Part shown: piece by piece, positions 10,589 through 22,475 of the stretch
Layout: each line of letters begins with the position of its first letter
Position numbering within the stretch: the first letter of the stretch is position 1
Assembly: GCF_010015585.1 (NCBI RefSeq)
Contig: NW_022985083.1
Location: forward strand, 420,223 to 484,222
Reading direction: 5' to 3'
DNA from: Eremomyces bilateralis CBS 781.70
Taxonomy: Eukaryota > Ascomycota > Dothideomycetes > Eremomycetales > Eremomycetaceae
DNA length: 64,000 nucleotides
Position numbers and translations under genes: made by a program
Notes under the pieces: generated by a model
Database searches by the model: none
Seen by the model: only the letters and a program-made list of their open reading frames with translations
What the model was told of the DNA's origin: nothing

Positions 10589-13514
10589 ATGGTGAAATCC
10601 TATACGAAGTATGAGCAATCCAATGCCTTCGGCGTAGTCACCTCCGGCTCGTCGAACATCGTCTGGAGTGCGGACGAGTCGGCGCAGAACCGCAATGGGT
10701 TGCAGACGAGTACGGGCCTCACCTTCGTGGGGGCGAATGAAGATGTTCTTTGCTGGGACTTGAAGAAAGGCGATCTGATTTCCAGATGGCATGATAGCGG
10801 ATGCAAGAGCGAGGTTACGGTGATTGCGCAGAGCAAAACGGATAAAGATATATTCGCTGTGGGGTGAGTACTCCGACTCGATCGCAACATTGAAGAGTAT
10901 TGACTAGTGCAGGTACGACGATGGCAGTATACGATTATGGGACTCGAGAATGGGCTCGCAGCTGATCACATTCAATGGCCATAAATCAGCAGTTACCTCA
11001 CTCGCCTTCGATCTGTCAGGGGTTCGGCTAGCGAGTGGTTCCAAAGATACTGATATTATAATTTGGGATCTGGTGGCTGAAACCGGGGCTTTCAAGTTGC
11101 GAGGTCATAAGGACCAAGTCGTCTCATTGCATTTCATTATCCCGAAAGCTTCTGCAGACGAAGAGGAGGACCAGGCTGCACTCAATGACGATGCGACTGG
11201 CGGGTACATATTATCTGCCAGCAAGGACGCGCTGATCAAGCTATGGGACCTCTCTTCTCAACACTGCATCGAGACTCATGTCTCACAATCGAATGGAGGA
11301 TGTTCCGCTATGGGACTATCAGCGGACGGCAACGCATGCATCACCGCGGGGAGTGAAGGCGAACTCAAAGTCTGGTTGATCGATCAAGCCGGGCTCCGAG
11401 AAGCGTCACGAAATGTCCAAGACTCGACCGGGAAGAGTTTCATCCATGATCGAGGTACCTTGAGACGGTACGAGAAGGACCGCGCCGTCGGTGTGAGCTT
11501 CCATCCTCGGTCGAACTATATCGCCATCCACGGCTCGGAGAAGGCAGTCGAGATATGGAGGATGAGGTCCGAAGAAGAGGTGATCAAGGTGCTGGCGAGG
11601 AAGAGACGGCGAGCTCGGGAGAAGGCTCTGGTCGAAGGAAAAGAGGAAGATGCCTTGAAAGATGTGGCCACCGCCCAATTGACCGATCTATTTGTTCTGC
11701 ATGTCATCGTCCGGCCGTCCGGCAAAGTTCGATCATGCGACTGGATGAACGTCCGCTCTTCGAACGCCATCCAACTAGCCGTTGCCACCCGAAATAACCT
11801 AGTGGAAACGTTCTCAATATCCACGAAGGAGAAATCAAAAAAAGGCAAGACGGAAGACGAGCCGAATTACGATCGCACGCATTCCGTGGATCTGCCGGGT
11901 CATCGCGCAGATGTGCGCGCGCTGACATTAAGCTCGGACGATCGCATGCTCGCATCGGCGTCGAATGGTGGACTGAAGATTTGGAATGTCCAGACGCGAA
12001 ATTGTCTGCGGACGCTCGAGTGCGGATACGCGCTTTGCGCCGCGTTCCTTCCTGGCGACAAGATTGTGGTGGTGGGGACGAAATCCGGCGAACTGGAGCT
12101 CTTCGACATCGCCACGGCGACCCTGATTGAGAGATTCCAGGGCCATGAAAACGCGGTCTGGACGTTGCAGGTGCACCCAGATGGACGGTCACTGGTCACC
12201 GGGGGTGCCGATAAAACCGCCAAATTCTGGAACTTTGAAATCGTGCAGGAGGAGATCCCCGGCACTCGACGCACGACGCCGCGCCTTAAATTAGTCCACA
12301 AACGAACGCTGAAGGTCAACGATGACGTTCTGAGCGTCCGCTTCACACCCGATGCCCGGTTACTGGCTGTCGCGACGCTGGACAACACCGTCAAAGTCTT
12401 CTTCGTCGATTCCCTCAAGCTCTTCCTCACCCTCTACGGCCACAAGCTCCCCGTCCTCAATATGTCCATCTCCTCCGATAGCAAGATCATCGCCACCTGC
12501 AGCGCTGACAAGAACGTCCGCCTCTGGGGCCTCGACTTCGGCGACTGCCACAAGGCCTTCTTCGCGCACAACGACAGCATCCTGAACGTCGCCTTCATCC
12601 CGCACCCGGTCTCCAAGGAAGACGCCCACTTCTTCTTTAGCGCCAGCAAGGACCGCCTGATCAAAACATGGGACGGTGACAAGTTCGAGCACGTCCAGAA
12701 ACTCGACGGCCACGCCGGCGAGATCTGGGCCATGGCCGTCAGCCGCACCGGCGACTTCCTCGTCACCGCCTCCCACGACAAGAGCCTCCGCATCTGGTCC
12801 CAGTCCGACGAACCCATCTTCCTCGAGGAAGAGCGCGAGAAGGAACTCGAGGACCTCTATGAATCCACCCTCGAGGCCAACCTCGCCGACGACGTCGACG
12901 GTGACGCTGGCGACAAATCCGAGGTCGCGGCTGCGTCCAAACAGACCGTCGCGACGCTCACCGCCGGCGAGCGCATCGCGGAGGCGCTCGAATTGGGGTA
13001 CGCGGACCTGCAGCTGGTGAACGAATGGACGGCGCAGAAGGCCACGAACCCGAAGCTCGCGCCGCCGGCGCGCGACCCACTGTTCCTCGCGCTGAACCAA
13101 ATCTCGGCGGAGAAGCACGTGCTGAACACGATCATGCGGATCCCGGCAGCGCAGCTGCAGGACGCGCTACTCGTGCTCCCGTTCGCGACGGTGGGGCCTT
13201 TGTTCACGTTCGTGGGGATCTGGCTGCGGCGGCAGTGGGCGACGGGGATAGCTTGCCGGGTGCTGTTCTTCATGCTGCGGACGCATCAGCGGCAGGTGGT
13301 GGCGAGTCGGGAGCTGAAGGGGATGTTGGAGGCGATGCGGGGGGATTTGGGGCGGACGTTGGGGATCGCGAAGGATGTGATGGGATTTAATCGGGCGGCG
13401 TTGGGGTTTGTGGCGGAGAGGGTGAGGGAAAAGGGGGAGCGGCGGATTGAGGATGTAGAGGCAGCGGATGAGAGTAAGGGGAGGAGGAAGCGGGCGTTTG
13501 TGGACGTGGGGTGA
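10589..13514 (+). CDS. UTP12: SSU-processome WD-repeat protein Utp12 (Dip2/WDR3)
   Basis: Utp12 is part of the UTP-B module of the small-subunit processome and acts in the nucleolus on the 35S pre-rRNA to release 18S rRNA. Two exons (10589-10863, 10913-13514) give 958 residues, close to the yeast protein. Two tandem beta-propellers are visible as many WD repeats (for example GSIRLWDSRMG, SGSKDTDIIIWDL, SASKDALIKLWDL, TGGADKTAKFWNF, TCSADKNVRLWGLDFGDC, TASHDKSLRIWSQ). An acidic linker and the Utp12 C-terminal helical domain (about residues 810-940) follow. The segment LFVLHVIVRPSGKVRSCDW is typical of this family. Third codon positions change sharply from C to G at about 13040. The gene ends with a basic tail. 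Confidence 0.95.
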
Positions 13515-14228
13515 ACGAGGCGGATGGAAAAGCAGGGACGGCGAATGGAGCATGGGTTCATGGGATTGTCGTGTTGGATATTGGGAATTCGTATTTTTCA
13601 ATGTGAACTAAGTGGAAGGATCTACTCCATTAACTACCTACTGAACACCCCTCCGGCCAGAGCAACACCGTGAAGCATGAGCACTCCAGCCGACGCGAAC
13701 CACGAACCGAACCGGTATCTTTGTAATTAATTAACAAAATCCATGGACCGCACCCTCGCCACCGCCCTTCCGCATGCAACGGCCGCAGTTGGTCGACGGT
13801 TGCGGGACCGCGTGGAGAAAAAAGCCGATCTCGAAAGATCCGAAGCAAAATACAATCTGGTATCTTCAGCGCTGAAGGGGAGAAAAAAGAACGGGATAAG
13901 AAGTACAGGCAGGGACAGCGAGGAATGGCGAACAGCAAGTGAAGCCCGCCGCGGATGGTCGAAACAAAGGGGGAATGAGAAGGTGAACTGAAGCGAACGA
14001 CGGGGTCATTGAGAGCGTAAACAACGGCGACTGGAAAGCCTGGGGGTCCATCCGTAACATTTTGTACCGGGAAAAGAAGGAAACTCATGGAACGTTCGGC
14101 GGTGACGTCGATGGAAAAGTATGGGGGAGACCAATAATCATAGCCGACCGACCATCTCATCCTGTAATTTCGTTAGTCCTCAAACTCCTTCCCAAACCAT
14201 AAACAGAGCCAAGCTCACTCACCTCCAT
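13515..14228. other. Convergent intergenic region between UTP12 and the Msb1-like gene
   Basis: 714 bp that should contain the 3' UTRs of both flanking genes. A 176-codon minus-strand open frame (13630-14160) has no family features and an odd composition, and I do not call it. Nothing else is visible. Confidence 0.5.
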
Positions 14229-17200
14229 CTACCGCTTCGCCCCGCCTCCAGCCGTCGTGATATTCCCCGACGCGTCCATATTCCCCGTCAACTCCGCCAC
14301 CCGCGCCTTAATCCGCGCCACCCGTGACTCGATCGTCTCCTCCCCGCTCGTGTCTCCCTCCTCCGTCTTATCGTCGCTCTGGCTGCGACTTCGCCCCGTC
14401 GTCTGCTCCTCGCTCATTCGCGCCGCCCGCTCCTGCGCGTTCTTGCGGATCTGCGCCCATCGGTCGCCGACCGGGATCGGCTTGGCTTCGGAGGTGGGTT
14501 GCTGCGGTGGTGGTGCTGATGCGGCGGCGGCGGCGGGCTCTGGGGTGGGTTCGGGAGAGGGTTTGCGGACGGGGCGGGTGAGCGGGACGGCGGGGGCTTC
14601 GCGGGTGGGCTGTGCGTGGGCTGGCTGCGGGACCGGCGGAGGGGATTCGTGGCGGTAGGCGGGCTGGGGGTCGGGGGAGGGGGCGCGGACGGAGTGGTCG
14701 GAGGCGGAGTCCGGGACGTAGGCGGGGACGTCGGCGAGCGGGCCTTGGTCGAAGCGGGAGAACTCGGCGTCAGCTTCTTCCTGCTCGCTGGTGCCGATGC
14801 GGGAGGTTTGCTGCGGGCGGGGGGCGGGGTCGACGTAGGTGTGGGAAGGGTGCGAGGGCTGCGTCGGGGCGAAGACATGGTCCGGCTTGGTAGTCGGGGG
14901 CGAGGGTTCATCCGGCTCGTTGTATTCGATGATCGGCGCGGAGATGACCTTGCGTTGGGGTTCGGCAGGCGGCGCGGAGTCGTCCTTGGTCGACGGGCCA
15001 TCGGCCTTGTTCTTGCGACTGAAGATCCGCTTGAACCCGCTGCCACCGGACTGCTTCTGGAGCTTCTTCGGCTCTTTGCCGCCTTTGACGGATTCCGGGC
15101 TGGAGGAGCCTTTTCTCCAGGCCGCGTGATCGCGCTCCTCAGACGCAGACTCCTTCTTTTCAAGCGACGGAAGCGGAACGCCCGCGGCTTCCTGAACAGC
15201 GGCGGTACGCGTCGGCGTCTCCACTGGAGGCGTCGCGGGTAAAGGCGGTGGAGATGGCGATCGCACCGGCGTAGCTTCTCTCGGGAGCGCAGGCAGCTCA
15301 CGGTTGGACGCCTTCCGCGGAATGGGGGGCGACAAGGACCCGTTCGACGCCCCCAAGTCGACCCAGCTCCCACCGAGATTCTCCCTGGAGCCGCGACCGG
15401 CGTTCGGGTCGCTCAAGTACGCGGACTTGATCGCGCCGCGGTCGAACTCTTTCGCCCATTTCATCGCGGGGGCAGCCTCGCTCATGATCACTGGTTGTAG
15501 GGTCAGGACGCTGTTCGTCTTCTGCGACACGTCGTCGTCGTTTCGGGACCGACGCCCGTTCGATTTCTCGGCTTGGCGGTCGCGGTCTTTCTTCGCTAGT
15601 GCGGCGGCCGCGGCTTGGATCTTGGCTTGCTGGTCCGGTCCGATGGAGCTCTTCATCGGCGTGCTCGACGCGGCACGGTTGTACGGCTCCTTGATCGTGG
15701 GCGGCTGGTTCTTGGACTTCTTGCGCGCCAGTCGTCCGCGTCGGGAGAAGCTGAATCGGCTTTTCTTCTCAGCGATGTATGCGCCTTCTTCCGGGCCCGG
15801 CGAGGCACCCTTCACTTGCTCTTCGATGAGCAGCCATCGAGCGCCGGAGATGTCCGTCTCGATGAGCGCGCAGCGGCCGAAGACGGCTTTTCGTTGAGCG
15901 GGCTCTTCGCCAGCCAGGCTGGTGATCCACACCCACCAGAAGGTGTCGTCGAGGTCGAACTGCGTGATGCTCGCCAGCTCGCCCGGTTCAAGGTTGCCCT
16001 CCGGTTGAAAATGGCGAACATGCGACTGAGAACTATGTCCACGCTGCTCACCGATGGGTGGAAGCACTTTGTCCGGGGGAAGCAGCAGAGAGGATGGACC
16101 GGATTTCTTGTCGTCAACGAACCCGGTAGACAAGAAGTCCGCCCAGGAAGGCGTGGTCGGCCGCCCAAACGCCGTGTGAGACTGCGGAGTTCCACGCAGA
16201 CCTGCCGAAAATCCAGCCAGATCGCCAGCGCCCGAGGAGTTGCCATTCGCCTTGTTTACAAATCCGTCCGCGCCCGTGCCTGCGCCGGTATTGAAGCCGA
16301 GGTCTTCAAATCGGGACCACGACGGGTCACTCGCCCCCTCGGCTTTGGGATTGACTGCGGTCGACTTCGATTCATTGGTATGTGAGATGGCGTTCAACAC
16401 ACGACAACATTCATCGGTGAGGGCTTTGACCGGGTCTTCGTAAGCCGAGAACGTCTGCAGGGCCTCATCGTCATCGCGATATTCGAAATTCTTGGATCTT
16501 CGGAGCAGAGCAAAGGGGGTCGGTGACACGGCGTCGACGATCATCACCACCTTCGAAGTGGTGGTCTGAAGAAGGGTCGGTGTCTCGGGTGGATATTCGG
16601 TCTGTGAAAGCAGAGCTTGTAGTGATCTGGGAATTGCAGAGATCCCGCTGATGCCCCCTACGGAGTCTGGGGAGAGCGATCGAAGGTAGGCAAAGAACAG
16701 ATGACTGCAGGCGTCGGCGGCACTTTTGATCCGTTAGCATCATATCGCCCAGAACGACAAGGGATTCCATACTTTGTCCAGGACTTGTATCCTCCATCGA
16801 AACCATTCCCCTGGTCCGTATGTTCAAAGGCCCACCATCCGGCCATGCGCGATAATTTGCGTCCACCCAATCCATTAGTTTTGCTTCTGGCAGCCACTGC
16901 AGCGAGGAGGTCGAAGAAATCAAAGATGATTTGTTTCCGAGCATCGGAATCGACGCTCAGGGGGATGAAGGTGTCGAAGGCGTTGCGGGCCATGTTCGAG
17001 TCTATCGGGTGTCAACGCTTGAATTCCGGGTATATCTCACTAAACTCACCTTGTTCGCCAATCTTGAAAACCTCATAAGCGTCCCAAGTGACAAGGCCGC
17101 CAGCGAGTCGGCTCCAGCACCATTTGAGGACACTGCAGAGGACCTAGACAAGTCAGGACTTTTCTTAGGTATCAGCGAGCCATAACTCACCATTGGCTCC

Positions 17201-17611
17201 GTCAGGCGCAGCTCCTGCTGCAGATGCGTGCCGGTATATAGTCCGCTCTCCTCGTACTGTGCCTTGAAGAAGTTCCTGACCAAACTCTTCGCGGAGCTGG
17301 TGTCGCTGTCGGGACGGAAGGGAAGCATGACGAAGGGGGTGTCGAGGGCTATAAACATCCGATTAGTCGACCGAAAAAATTCCATGAAACAATGCGCCAG
17401 GATGCGTCGGACAGGTGGAAGCCATACCCCTTGATTTCATCTCGTGAGTACACTCGTGGATAAGCTCGCGGACCTCCTCCGAGGCCAACTCGGTTCTCGA
17501 CCACGCATCTTCCCAACGCGGTTTGGGCTTGGAGACGGGGTCATTCTGCGGGAGGGCATTCTTCTTCGAGGCAGCGCCCTTGCTCCTAAACACGCGGGAG
17601 AAGAAGGACAT
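14229..17611 (-). CDS. Msb1/Mug8-domain cell-polarity protein (DUF1708)
   Basis: The N-terminal half matches the Msb1/Mug8 domain (Pfam DUF1708), a RhoGAP-like fold. Yeast Msb1 works with Cdc42/Rho1 and Bem1 in bud growth, and fission yeast Mug8 is its relative. The start at 17611 (MSFFSRVFRSKG) and short introns link the pieces: LDTPFVMLPFRPDSDTSSAK; ELRLTEPMVLCSVLKWCWSR; NMARNAFDTFIPLSVDSDAR; FDFFDLLAAVAA; SRMAGWWAFEH; then one long last exon (14229-16548 or nearby) beginning VVMIVDAVSPTPFALLRRSK. Conserved later segments are PTTPSWADFLSTGFVD, LLLPPDKVLPPI and DLDDTFWWVWITSLAGEEP. The C-terminal part is Pro/Ser-rich and probably disordered, ending in a short helical stretch. The total is about 1060 residues. 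Family assignment is strong; the exact role in this fungus is inferred. Confidence 0.88.
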
Positions 17612-19668
17612 GGCGTCGAGATGGGTCGGGGGAGTTCGAGGCCGGGGATGTTGCCTTCTCCCAGCGAGACAGTAGCACGGTGCGGTGCAGCAGGAACGAT
17701 GGCGAGGGAAGTGTGAGGACGTCTAAGTAAAGTTCTGGCGCAAGATGACGACCGTGCTCGGTTGCATGGAAAATCAAAAGCAAGAGTTTAATTAGAAGTG
17801 GTGGAAATCGAAAGTGAACGGGTTCAAGTGACAAGAAATTGATGCGGTTGGGGGAGCGAAGCAGGGGGAAACGCGGTCGACACGTCAAGGGGAAGAGAAT
17901 GCCAATCAATGAAGGCAACGGTGCGCAGATTCACAGGCAGAAATGGAGTAGATGGAGCCTATTCGGTGCCAGGCAAACGGTCGCAAGAATCGAAGGCAAA
18001 TGAAGGAGTGTGATTGCGGAAATGTCAGATGAATTTCATAAGGGAGTGAATGAAATCGAGGATGTTGGACCTCCTGAGTCTGGAGCATTTTCCAGGAACC
18101 AGTAAGGATGCCAACAAAAGGATGCTAATAAGAAGGGATTGTTAAGGACTGACCATTAATTTGGGCTAGCCTGGTTTCAATTCGGTTCTGATCGTCTTCC
18201 TCGAGCCAACTCATCGCCGCCGTCCACCACTTCCTCGTCCGCCTATGAAATATCAAATACTGCTATTTTCTGCGTGATATGCACTCCATGCGGTTACGTT
18301 GAGACCTCTACTATGTCCATTCGCAGAGAACTGGCACAAGAACTCTCCGAAGCGGTGGAAGGTCCTAGAGGCTAGAACACGGCTTCGGAGCCACGTCGAC
18401 GACTTATATTCGCTGTTAAGCCATAAGGGTTCTCCTTTCCACTCGACCGAGACTCCGATCCATCTCATAGGGGCGCTTTGTTGTTGTTCGCTGGAGTGCT
18501 TTTCTCCAGCTTCTGCAAGAACCCAATATCAATCCTTAGCCATCTCAGGGGATACGAACTCCAGTAATTGCTCCTCCTCTACTGCAGATAGCGGAACGCC
18601 CCATCACCAGATTTCCCAATGCGTGATAGCGTTCTCCCCACCAGAACATCCAATCTCGCCCTACAAAAGCTCCTGTCCCCTACCAAGCAGCTTTGCAAGG
18701 AACCTCCTGGACTGCTGAACTCCTGGTAATTACATAGTAAATACCATTGGGATTTTGGTAATGGTTTCAATGGAGTCCCATCCAACAATTACTTCCTCGG
18801 TTATCCCCCCAGACGTTCCACAACATGGCGGCCTGGATTTCGATTTTGGTATCACATTCCCCTCAGGACCACGAAGAGCCCCTCGCTAACGTAGATGGGC
18901 ATCCTGCAGCGGCTGCTCGAGCTCAATGCGGTCTGGGGATGGTATGACACCACATGTGAGCCTCCTTACGGTCTCACAGCATCATTTGTCTATTTTCATC
19001 CTCAACCGAAGCTGGTGTTATTACCCCTTGGAGACAATAACAATGGTACATATTAATCCGCTCTGACACCGGGCCTGGATCTATGCGAGCGGTTGCAGGG
19101 ACTAGGCATAGTACCAACATCCCCTTGATATCCAGGTATCAACCTCTCCATAATACTCATTTACTGTTTTTCTGGTTCCAAATCTCCTCATAGTTGTCGA
19201 ATTGTGTTTCCATGTCATCGTAAATTCTTAGGATCCTGCCATTGCCTGGCAAGTTGAACATCGGCCTGCGCACTGATCGCTTCATATTGCCCATGCCTCT
19301 TCGCTTTCAATCGGCTCCGCGTCGAAGCATCCACGCTAGCACTGGATGTGAGTGCTCGACATCCAAACTGCGTAAATCTGATGCGCGACCATACCATTGG
19401 ATTCGAGAGGACCAGACCCTTCAAGATGAGGGGATCGACCTCGTCGTCGTGCGAAGCGTACCCCGTTTCACTCGACAAGATTGGTGATGTCATACTAACC
19501 GAATCGTGAAGCCATAAATATAACCACCTTTTGTTGAATGTCGACTTGCTCATGTGGTCTTCTTTTGCTGTCGGAAAGAGATTTCAATTTCGACCCGTGT
19601 CTGGAAGAGCTAATATCACATCCCAAACAAACCATCTCCATCACCATTCCCTCCGCTGGTCCTCTAAA
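17612..19668. other. Non-coding stretch upstream of the Msb1-like gene
   Basis: About 2 kb with no gene I can support. The left part should be the 5' UTR and promoter of the Msb1-like gene; 17750-18080 is purine-rich on the plus strand. Small open frames such as 18299-18718 (plus) and 19215-19553 (minus) have no conserved features. The right end must contain the promoter of the DUF3140 gene. Confidence 0.5.
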
Positions 19669-20130
19669 ATGGTCAAAGACGCCGACACGGTTATCAAGTA
19701 CTCAACCCCCACTTACCAACGACCCCAACTAACACCTCCCCAGAGAGTTCAACGAGCTCGTCAACATGACAGCCCCCGAGCTCCAAACCTGGCTCAAGCA
19801 ACCCGAATCTACCGACGCCGGCTACTCCAAATCCGACAACTCTGGCGAGACCATCGGCCACGAGAGGTACGGCACCTATCCCCCCTCCCACACCTTCCAC
19901 GCCTAACCGCCCCGCTAACCGCTCCTAGCGGCCGGAAAATACTCTCAATCCTCGAGAAGAACCCGACCAAAGACCCGGCGCAGTACGGCGATGAGGACAT
20001 CGATCATATGCGGAAGGTCGTGGCGTATAACAAGCGGCATTTGGCGCAGGAGGGGGCGGCGAAGCGGGATGAGGGGAGTCGGGCGTGTCGGTCGTTGAAG
20101 AATTGGGGACATGATGCGCGGAAGGAGTAG
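19669..20130 (+). CDS. DUF3140 family small protein
   Basis: Three exons (19669-19697, 19744-19866, 19929-20130) give a 117-residue protein that matches the DUF3140 family, found in fungi and bacteria and sometimes labelled DNA-binding without firm evidence. The pattern is typical: a short N-terminus followed by EFNELVNMTAPELQTWL, GRKILSILEKNP, then DEDIDHMRKVVAYNKRHLAQ and a C-terminal SLKNWGHDARK. The middle is hydrophilic and there is no membrane segment or signal peptide, so a soluble protein is expected. Both introns are small (46 and 62 nt). Reading straight through exon 1 gives an unrelated frame and was rejected. No function can be assigned with confidence. Confidence 0.85.
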   Translation: MVKDADTVIKYSTPTYQRPQLTPPQRVQRARQHDSPRAPNLAQATRIYRRRLLQIRQLWRDHRPREVRHLSPLPHLPRLTAPLTAPSGRKILSILEKNPTKDPAQYGDEDIDHMRKVVAYNKRHLAQEGAAKRDEGSRACRSLKNWGHDARKE

Positions 20131-22445
20131 GGAGGTGAGGACTGAGGAAGTAGTTTGCTGTCCAAGAATAGACGGTGGGTTGGTTGGGGCTGTTTCTGAT
20201 CGACGTGCTGGTCTTGCGGCTGGTGCCACGCTACTACGTGATCAAGTCATCTGGAGATTCATTTTCTTTGGCAGTATCAAAATGATTTCGACCATCGCCC
20301 AAACTGATCCCAAAACACGAACAACCGTCAGCCGACATGTAGGAATGCGGCGTATAAGGCATTCCACCTCGCCACACCGTATCTGAACTTGTCTCCACCA
20401 ATTGATATCCTATCAACAGTTATCTGATTCCCCAAAGCGACATCAGCCAGTTCAGCAACGCCGGGCATCCTCACCACGACCAGCGAATCAGATCCCGGAC
20501 CCGCCGATCTCATCCAGCAGCACAGCATCACCCCCCGTCATTGGCCGCCGCGCTAAATTCTGAAACACCCTACACCTTCGATTTGAAGGCGTTGGCAGTT
20601 GGCGGTTGGTTCCGGAAGATCCCCTGAACGGCTTGAGGATGGATATGCATAAGCCTGGCATAGCCACGATCGTCTGGTAGATACGCGACAGCCAGGTCTT
20701 CTCATCTCCAGCCTCACTTCACTTCGCACAGATTGCCCTCGTCGGAGACCGATCCCCCGCATATTCCTATTCGACCTGGACTCTAATATGTAATATATTA
20801 AGGACTAGGCAGAAGCAGGAACAGGCCGCGAAGCGAGCAAATCAGCACGGTGATGTCCGGTCATGATGGTATATATCTGAAAGCCAATCGATCCTGAACC
20901 ATCACTCTAACTAACGACTGGAATGTTTTTGGAGGAGGAAGATGGACAGACCGCTCAGTGCTAATCGGGAAGTTCATGTTCCCAGTTCCTATGATAGCTT
21001 TTCGAAGTGCCTGATTCCAAATCGAGGTATCCTGTACTGGTTCGCATAAGGTATCTCTTACGTACCTCACCGCAACTCCGTCCGCTGTTCACCTCAGTCA
21101 TCAACTAGCAGATAGACTATTGGCAGTCCCTTGATTGAAGGTACATACGGTATTATCCTGATCACGGCTGTACCTGCTCAGTGCTCAGAGCAGCGATGTC
21201 ACGTACCCCTCGCGCTCAGGTAGCAAACAGGAGGCGTTAGTACTATGGACTGTTGCCATTGGTAAGGAACTCTACTCTCGACACGCCTGGTGGGGCTGTG
21301 TAATGTATCGAAATATTTATATACTGTATTGTAACTTATATGTTCTGACTAAACTGTACAGCTCCTTGTAATAGCGGCATACACATTGAACTAGGTAATT
21401 ATCATCCATATTCATTAATGCCTAATACCTCCTAGGTAATTAGATGTCGCAGGCCAAGGCATGAGCTCTAGGAGTCCAAGGCTGCAAACTGCATTAACCA
21501 TCTTGCCGTGATTCTCGTATATCTGTAGCGCCGGGGGACTAGGCATTCAGCTAGAACACACAGCTTACACACAACTTACACAATACAACAACTTCGCTGC
21601 TGTAACAACAGCACCTAACTCCCAACCATTTTAGCACATCACGTGCGACATTAGACTATGGTTGGTATTTACTCTATGAGGACAACAATACATGTAAGTT
21701 GCACAGAAGGTGTAAAATTGGATTCCGGTCAATAATTCCAACATAACAAACCCATTAGTAAGTAGTACTAGGGAATGAACCAATGGTGACTAATGAACCT
21801 AAGTCAAGCACTCAAGAGTCAAGCATATATTATTTGAGTGTTTATTTTAGGCATATTCACGTGATTGAACCTGAAACTCACAGCCATACGATACCAAGCT
21901 GTATTTCGACTAGTGGTCCATGTGCACAGTGCAGTGGCGTCCGTGATTGATTGACTAATGATTCACTAGCTACAGCAACTGGCTATTTGGCTCCCCCCCT
22001 CCCCCCAAATGGCATTGTCCAACTCTGGTCTCAGTCTTCCCGTCATCTGTCCGTCTGTCCGTCTCCCAGCCTGCAGGTCGAAGGCGTTCATCCTTTGCTA
22101 TCTTTAGCATCAACAATTCCACCCTTCAACCAGCCCTTGACGCTTGACGACACACCCGCCATCCCACTCCCAGTTAACTTAGTTGTCAGTCGTGAAGTCG
22201 TGAACTGCGTGCCCTGCAGAGCCTCACCACCCGTGCCTTGCTTGCGACCGTTGTCCGTTCTCCTTCTGCCGCTTTTCACCACTCATTCTCCATTCCAATT
22301 CCCATCATCTGCCATCCAAGTGGGTCAGCGGATTGCTTCTCGTCATTCACTTCTGCATTTTGGCGACAGCGCATTCGGCCAACGGTTCTTCATCGCGTTG
22401 GCTGTCCGTTGCGCGCTTGTCCCCGTCGAACTCGACCCTGTTTGC
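20131..22445. other. Long gene-free, partly AT-rich stretch before the MADS-box gene
   Basis: About 2.3 kb without a supported gene. The section 21290-21900 is clearly richer in A and T than its surroundings and includes repeats of short TA-rich words; it could be a decayed repeat, but I found no terminal repeats or target-site duplication. From about 21960 the sequence turns pyrimidine-rich (runs of CCCCCCTCCCC and TGTCCGTC repeats), as expected for the leader and promoter of the next gene. A regulator with a long upstream region is plausible. Confidence 0.45.
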
Positions 22446-22475
22446 ATGCGTATGACCACGACGAGCCATGGGTAG
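22446..22475 (+). promoter_or_regulatory. Short upstream ORF overlapping the MADS-box start codon
   Basis: An ATG at 22446 opens nine codons (with a second in-frame ATG at 22452) that stop at TAG 22473-22475. It is in another frame from the main start at 22468 and overlaps its first 8 nt. If the transcript includes it, ribosomes that start there would pass the main start, so it could lower translation. The transcription start is unknown, so this is inference. Confidence 0.4.

Noticed and set aside
12360-13118. 252-codon minus-strand open frame opposite UTP12
   Set aside because: Antisense shadow, low-complexity, in the C-rich block of the gene.
13630-14160. 176-codon minus-strand frame between UTP12 and the Msb1-like gene
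   Set aside because: It begins with an ATG but reads as random sequence and lies where two 3' UTRs are expected.
18299-18718. 139-codon plus-strand frame upstream of the Msb1-like gene
   Set aside because: Composition is not protein-like and there is no supporting splice structure.
21240-21600. Possible solo LTR in the AT-rich stretch (TG...CA ends)
   Set aside because: I tried several TG and CA ends but found no matching target-site duplications and no second copy in the window.
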